In this document: positions 5,712 to 8,336 of the stretch, in pieces
Layout: each line of letters opens with the position of its first letter
How positions within the stretch are numbered: position 1 is the first letter of the stretch
From: Clostridia bacterium
GTDB lineage: Bacteria; Bacillota_A; Clostridia; Christensenellales; Borkfalkiaceae
Length of the DNA: 8,336 nucleotides
Reading direction: 5' to 3'
NCBI GenBank assembly: GCA_017621955.1
Contig: JAGASB010000247.1
Span: forward strand, 1 to 8,336
The notes under the pieces: model-generated
What the model was told of the DNA's origin: nothing
What the model saw: the letters and a program-made list of their open reading frames with translations, nothing else
The model's database searches: none
Made by a program: the position numbers and the translations under genes

Positions 5712-6599
5712 ATGATTTCAATTCAATTTGGGGATTTAATCCCACAACCTATTCCGTTGTGGCAAATTTGGACCACGGTTGGAATTTATTTGGGCGTAAT
5801 GCTTGCCTTTTACGTTTTGCGTTCAATCGGTGTATATGTTCTTGCAAAAAGACAAGGGATAAAATGCAAAGTGCTTGCGTGGATACCTTGCTTATGGTTT
5901 TACGTTGTTTGTAAACTAGTCGGAAAGTCAAGGTTTTTTGGTAAACCCATTGAAAACCTTGCGCTTTTATTCGTAATAATATTTTCATTATCGCAATTGT
6001 TTGGGTTCGTTCAAAGTTTTTTAGTGAACTTTCCGCTTGTAGGCAATTTTTTGCAAGGCAGAGAAATACTTTTTGCACAGTCAGGGCTTGACCTTGAAGC
6101 ACAAGGATTTTTTGAGTATTCAAGTGGTATGTACGTTACGAATGACTTCGTTAATCCTTACGGAATGGGCGGTATTCAAACGGTAAACTTAATTTTATCA
6201 ATAATCGGTTACGTTTCAATGTTTGTTGACCTTGCCGAAATAGTGATAACCATATCCGTTTACTTTGCATTGTTTAGAAAGTTCTGGCCACAACATCACG
6301 TTTTGGCATCGCTTTTAACAATATTCTTAGGACTTTTTGCTCCGTTTGTATTCGTTATAAGGAAAAAAGAACCCGTAAACTATATGGAATATTTGCGTTC
6401 AAGGTATAACTATAATCCTTATTCAAATCCATACGGCAATCCTTATAATAATCCAAACTCATATAACAATCCGTACAATAACGGACAAAGCGCTCCAAAG
6501 CGACCCGAACACCCCTTTTCTGAGTTTGCAGAAAAAGATGAAGTTGACCCGGGCAATCCGTTTAGTGAATTTTCAGACAAGGACAACAAAGGTAATTAA
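5712..6599 (+). CDS. Polytopic membrane protein with Asn/Pro/Tyr-rich tail
   Basis: This 295-residue protein of unknown function begins after AAGGAG (5700-5705), 6 nt before ATG. Hydrophobic spans lie at about 19-44, 53-70 (weaker), 82-106, 156-188 (long) and 197-216, so four or five membrane segments are likely. A loop of about 45 residues separates the third and fourth. Positive charges follow the last span (RKKEP). The tail from about 222 is low-complexity and hydrophilic: NPY-type repeats at ~235-262, then a duplicated acidic motif (HPFSEFAEKDE, later NPFSEFSDKD). The repeated PFSEF motif suggests a two-site docking peptide, which is inference. It ends 5 nt before mnmE, so the two are probably co-transcribed. 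In many Firmicutes mnmE follows yidC and jag, but the length, topology and tail here do not fit YidC. Family not recognised. Confidence 0.88.
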   Translation: MISIQFGDLIPQPIPLWQIWTTVGIYLGVMLAFYVLRSIGVYVLAKRQGIKCKVLAWIPCLWFYVVCKLVGKSRFFGKPIENLALLFVIIFSLSQLFGFVQSFLVNFPLVGNFLQGREILFAQSGLDLEAQGFFEYSSGMYVTNDFVNPYGMGGIQTVNLILSIIGYVSMFVDLAEIVITISVYFALFRKFWPQHHVLASLLTIFLGLFAPFVFVIRKKEPVNYMEYLRSRYNYNPYSNPYGNPYNNPNSYNNPYNNGQSAPKRPEHPFSEFAEKDEVDPGNPFSEFSDKDNKGN

Positions 6600-6604
6600 T
6601 TAAA

Positions 6605-7942
6605 ATGAAATCGGAAAATATCGCTGCAATATCAACTGCACTTTCAGCAAGCGGTGTTGCAGTAATAAGAATAAGTGGGGACTCTCCACTTAAAATAGCA
6701 AAAGAAATGTTCAACCCCGTAGGCAAAGTCGGGGTTGAAGACTTTGAGCCGTATAAAATGTACGTCGGTGAAATTGTTGCCGATGGTTTTACCGACTTCG
6801 GTCTTTGCGTATACTTTAAAGGACCTAAAAGTTTTACGGGCGAAGATATAGTTGAATTTCACTCTCACGGTGGCGTGGCAATTACCAAGGGCATACTTAA
6901 AAAAATATTATCCTTAGGTGCAAGGCTTGCTACCAACGGTGAATTCACCAAGCGTGCTTTTTTAAACGGCAAACTGTCTCTATCGTCTGCCGAAGGACTT
7001 ATTGATATGATTAACAGTGAGTCTGTTGCCGGCGTTAAGGCAGGGTACTATCTATACCGTGAAAAACTTACCGATGAAATTACCACGCTTCAAGATATGA
7101 TTACCGATGCTCTTTCGCAAATAGACGTTGATATGGACTTCCCCGAAGAAGACTTAGAAGCAACTTCTACTAATGCCGTGGAACAAACTTTAAGATACGT
7201 TATCGAAAAAATTGACAATCTTTTATCAACTTATCGTCTTGGCAGAACGCTTAAAGACGGCGTTAGCGTAGGTATTGTCGGTAAACCTAACACGGGCAAA
7301 AGTTCAATTTTGAACGCTTTATTAAATTATGATAAAGCAATCGTATCCGACGTTGCAGGCACTACCCGTGACGTTGTTGAAGGCGCAATAGATATTAACG
7401 GCGTGCGTTTCAACTTTTCCGATACCGCAGGTATTAGAGATAGCGAAGATAAGATTGAAGAACTTGGCGTGTCTCTATCAAGGCGTGTTCTTGACCAAAG
7501 CGACGTGCTTTTATTCGTAATGGATGCAAGTAATATTACCGATGACGACAACGCTCTATATCAAGCGATAAAAGATAAAAACGTTATAGTTGCCGTCAAT
7601 AAAATAGATAAAAGCGATTATACCGACGACCGTGCCGACGTTTACGTTTCAGCACTTAAAAAACACAATATCGAACAGTTAAAGCGTTTGCTTTACGATA
7701 AAACCGTTGGTGGTGGACTTGATTTGAACGGTGACTTTTTGTGCGAAGAAAGGCATTATTTTGCGCTCAAAAAAGCCAAAGAAAAACTTGTCAACGCACT
7801 ATCTGCCGTTGGCGTTGTAACTCTTGATATTCTTTCTATCGACGTTAAGGACGGTTGGGATGCTCTCGGTGAGATTTCGGGTAAAACAGCAACCGAAGAG
7901 ATAATAAATAACATTTTTTCTAAATTCTGCGTCGGAAAATAA
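6605..7942 (+). CDS. mnmE: tRNA uridine-34 modification GTPase MnmE (TrmE)
   Basis: This 445-residue protein is complete and close to the usual length of about 450-460. MnmE works with MnmG to install carboxymethylaminomethyl or aminomethyl groups at U34 of certain tRNAs, using folate-carried one-carbon units. The N-terminal folate-binding domain (~1-118) opens with ENIAAISTALSASGVAVIRISG and includes GEDIVEFHSHGG. A helical domain surrounds a G domain with G1 GKPNTGKSS (226-234), G2 TTRD (253-256), G3 DTAG (273-276), G4 NKID (332-335) and G5 SAL (349-351). The C-terminus is FCVGK with the conserved Cys442, a variant of the classical FCIGK. Only a weak AAAGGT (6588-6593) precedes the ATG, 11 nt away and inside the upstream gene, so translation is probably coupled to it. 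mnmG, often next to it, is not in the window. The stop codon falls inside the left arm of repeat C. Confidence 0.97.
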   Translation: MKSENIAAISTALSASGVAVIRISGDSPLKIAKEMFNPVGKVGVEDFEPYKMYVGEIVADGFTDFGLCVYFKGPKSFTGEDIVEFHSHGGVAITKGILKKILSLGARLATNGEFTKRAFLNGKLSLSSAEGLIDMINSESVAGVKAGYYLYREKLTDEITTLQDMITDALSQIDVDMDFPEEDLEATSTNAVEQTLRYVIEKIDNLLSTYRLGRTLKDGVSVGIVGKPNTGKSSILNALLNYDKAIVSDVAGTTRDVVEGAIDINGVRFNFSDTAGIRDSEDKIEELGVSLSRRVLDQSDVLLFVMDASNITDDDNALYQAIKDKNVIVAVNKIDKSDYTDDRADVYVSALKKHNIEQLKRLLYDKTVGGGLDLNGDFLCEERHYFALKKAKEKLVNALSAVGVVTLDILSIDVKDGWDALGEISGKTATEEIINNIFSKFCVGK

Positions 7943-8064
7943 GGCGTTATAAACATCGTGTGGCGTCGTTTACTGCCTTGCGGAAAAGACTTCGATGAAC
8001 AGACGTTCTATCTCATCCTTTTCCGCAGTCGAGCCTAGCCACACTCGTTTCTAACCCCTTATTT
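7937..8064. repeat. Module 1 structured repeat, copy C
   Basis: The 128-nt element overlaps the mnmE stop codon. The outer arms 7937-7954 and 8047-8064 pair at 16 of 18 positions. A second helix GTGTGGC/GCCACAC (7958-7964/8038-8044) replaces the two small flanking hairpins of copies A and B. A 10-bp stem TGCGGAAAAG/CTTTTCCGCA (7979-7988/8018-8027) is capped by GAAC-AGAC-GTTC (7997-8008). Its stem sequence differs from A and B at most positions, yet pairing is kept. Flanking bases such as ACTTCGA and TCTCAYC, and the right end CTCGTTTCTAAC, are shared. Confidence 0.85.
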
Positions 8065-8183
8065 AAGTGATTATAAACATCGCATTTCTGCGTTACTGCT
8101 TAGTGTTTTGACTTCGACAACCAGACGGTTAGTCTCACCCAAAACACTTCGCGAGCCTTGTCTTGCTCGTTTCTAACCCCTTA
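8064..8183. repeat. Module 1 structured repeat, copy B
   Basis: This copy lies directly after copy C in the same orientation. The outer arms 8064-8078 and 8169-8183 pair at 12 of 15 positions. CGCA/TGCG (8081-8092) and CGAGC/GCTCG (8152-8156/8165-8169) are as in copy A. The main stem is AGTGTTTTG/CAAAACACT (8102-8110/8140-8148), capped by AACC-AGAC-GGTT (8119-8130). Compared with copy A, the C-G pair 5406/5448 has become T-A (8104/8146). The stretch from 8184 to 8211 is AT-rich linker with nothing else seen. Confidence 0.85.
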
Positions 8184-8211
8184 TTAATAGAACATCAACA
8201 TAAACCTAAAA

Positions 8212-8240
8212 CCAAAAAATACCCCTTAAAGAGTAAGGGG
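8212..8240 (-). terminator. Leftward intrinsic terminator within module 2 B'
   Basis: On the - strand CCCCTTA-CTCTT-TAAGGGG (8240 down to 8222) is followed by TATTTTTTGG. The hairpin is identical to that in copy A', and the T run is kept although the neighbouring bases differ. This supports a real leftward terminator. Confidence 0.6.
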
Positions 8241-8328
8241 CAAGGGGATATGAGGAGTTTGTGAAAGGGATAGTTAAGGGAAAACGACTTCGGAAAAGAG
8301 TTGTCCCTTAACATAAAAGAAAATACAA
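8221..8328. repeat. Module 2 repeat, copy B' (candidate small RNA on - strand)
   Basis: This is the second copy of the 108-109-nt unit. Hairpin 1 lies at 8222-8240 and hairpin 2 at 8273-8281/8304-8312, both unchanged from A'. The GAGGAG linker and the 16-codon GTG frame (8261-8311) are also kept, with one Glu-to-Gly change. Similarity to A' stops at about 8328, eight bases before the window ends, so the right boundary is set by the loss of identity at that point. Confidence 0.75.
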
Positions 8329-8336
8329 TTAAAAAA

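Noticed and set aside
5749..6123. A 124-codon leftward open frame opposite the membrane protein gene
   Set aside because: It lies entirely inside a well-supported gene, lacks a ribosome site, and its translation shows no recognisable domain.
5712..6599. Membrane protein as YidC, from its place before mnmE
   Set aside because: The N/P/Y-rich tail, the spacing of membrane spans and the absence of any YidC-like motif do not fit; only the gene order hints at it.
7937..8183. Module 1 as integron attC recombination sites
   Set aside because: The elements are palindromic, lie at gene ends and have AAC...GTT near the arm bases, which resembles attC. However, the core boxes do not follow RYYYAAC/GTTRRRY, one neighbour is the housekeeping gene mnmE, and no integrase is in view.

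Overview
The window looks like a chromosomal stretch from an AT-rich, low-GC Gram-positive anaerobe, most likely an uncultured gut-type Clostridia. The grounds are purine-rich AGGAGG-type ribosome binding sites, TTGACA / extended -10 promoters, a T-box leader, the rpsF-ssb-rpsR ribosomal operon and an AT-rich codon choice. The genus cannot be told from this sequence alone.

Layout, left to right, with every protein gene on the + strand. (1) 2-1426: the 3' part of a repeat protein of unknown function whose start lies outside the window. (2) 1451-2680: a self-contained operon with a strong promoter, a structured leader, rpsF (S6), ssb, rpsR (S18) and an intrinsic terminator. (3) 2755-5378: a promoter, a complete T-box leader whose specifier reads best as ATC (isoleucine), its terminator/antiterminator switch, and one large gene fusing an XRE-type helix-turn-helix, a cupin and an AMP-forming acyl-CoA synthetase. 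(4) 5364-5619: a structured intergenic repeat pair (module 1 copy A, module 2 copy A'). (5) 5712-7942: a polytopic membrane protein with an Asn/Pro/Tyr-rich tail, followed 5 nt later by mnmE, the tRNA wobble-uridine modification GTPase. (6) 7937-8328: two tandem module 1 copies (C, then B) and a second module 2 copy (B').

Two things stand out. First, an isoleucine-type T-box controls an acyl-CoA synthetase rather than a tRNA synthetase, transporter or classical ilv gene. This suggests that the enzyme activates a short or branched carboxylic acid (for example 2-methylbutyrate or propionate) for isoleucine synthesis through reductive carboxylation. Second, the intergenic repeats are not simple copies. 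The three module 1 copies keep the same nested hairpin while paired bases change together, and their outer arms pair with the ends of the neighbouring genes, including the stop codons. The two module 2 copies are almost identical. On the - strand each has the layout of a small regulatory RNA: hairpin, CU-rich single strand with an anti-Shine-Dalgarno CUCCUC, then an intrinsic terminator. I do not recognise either module as a described family.
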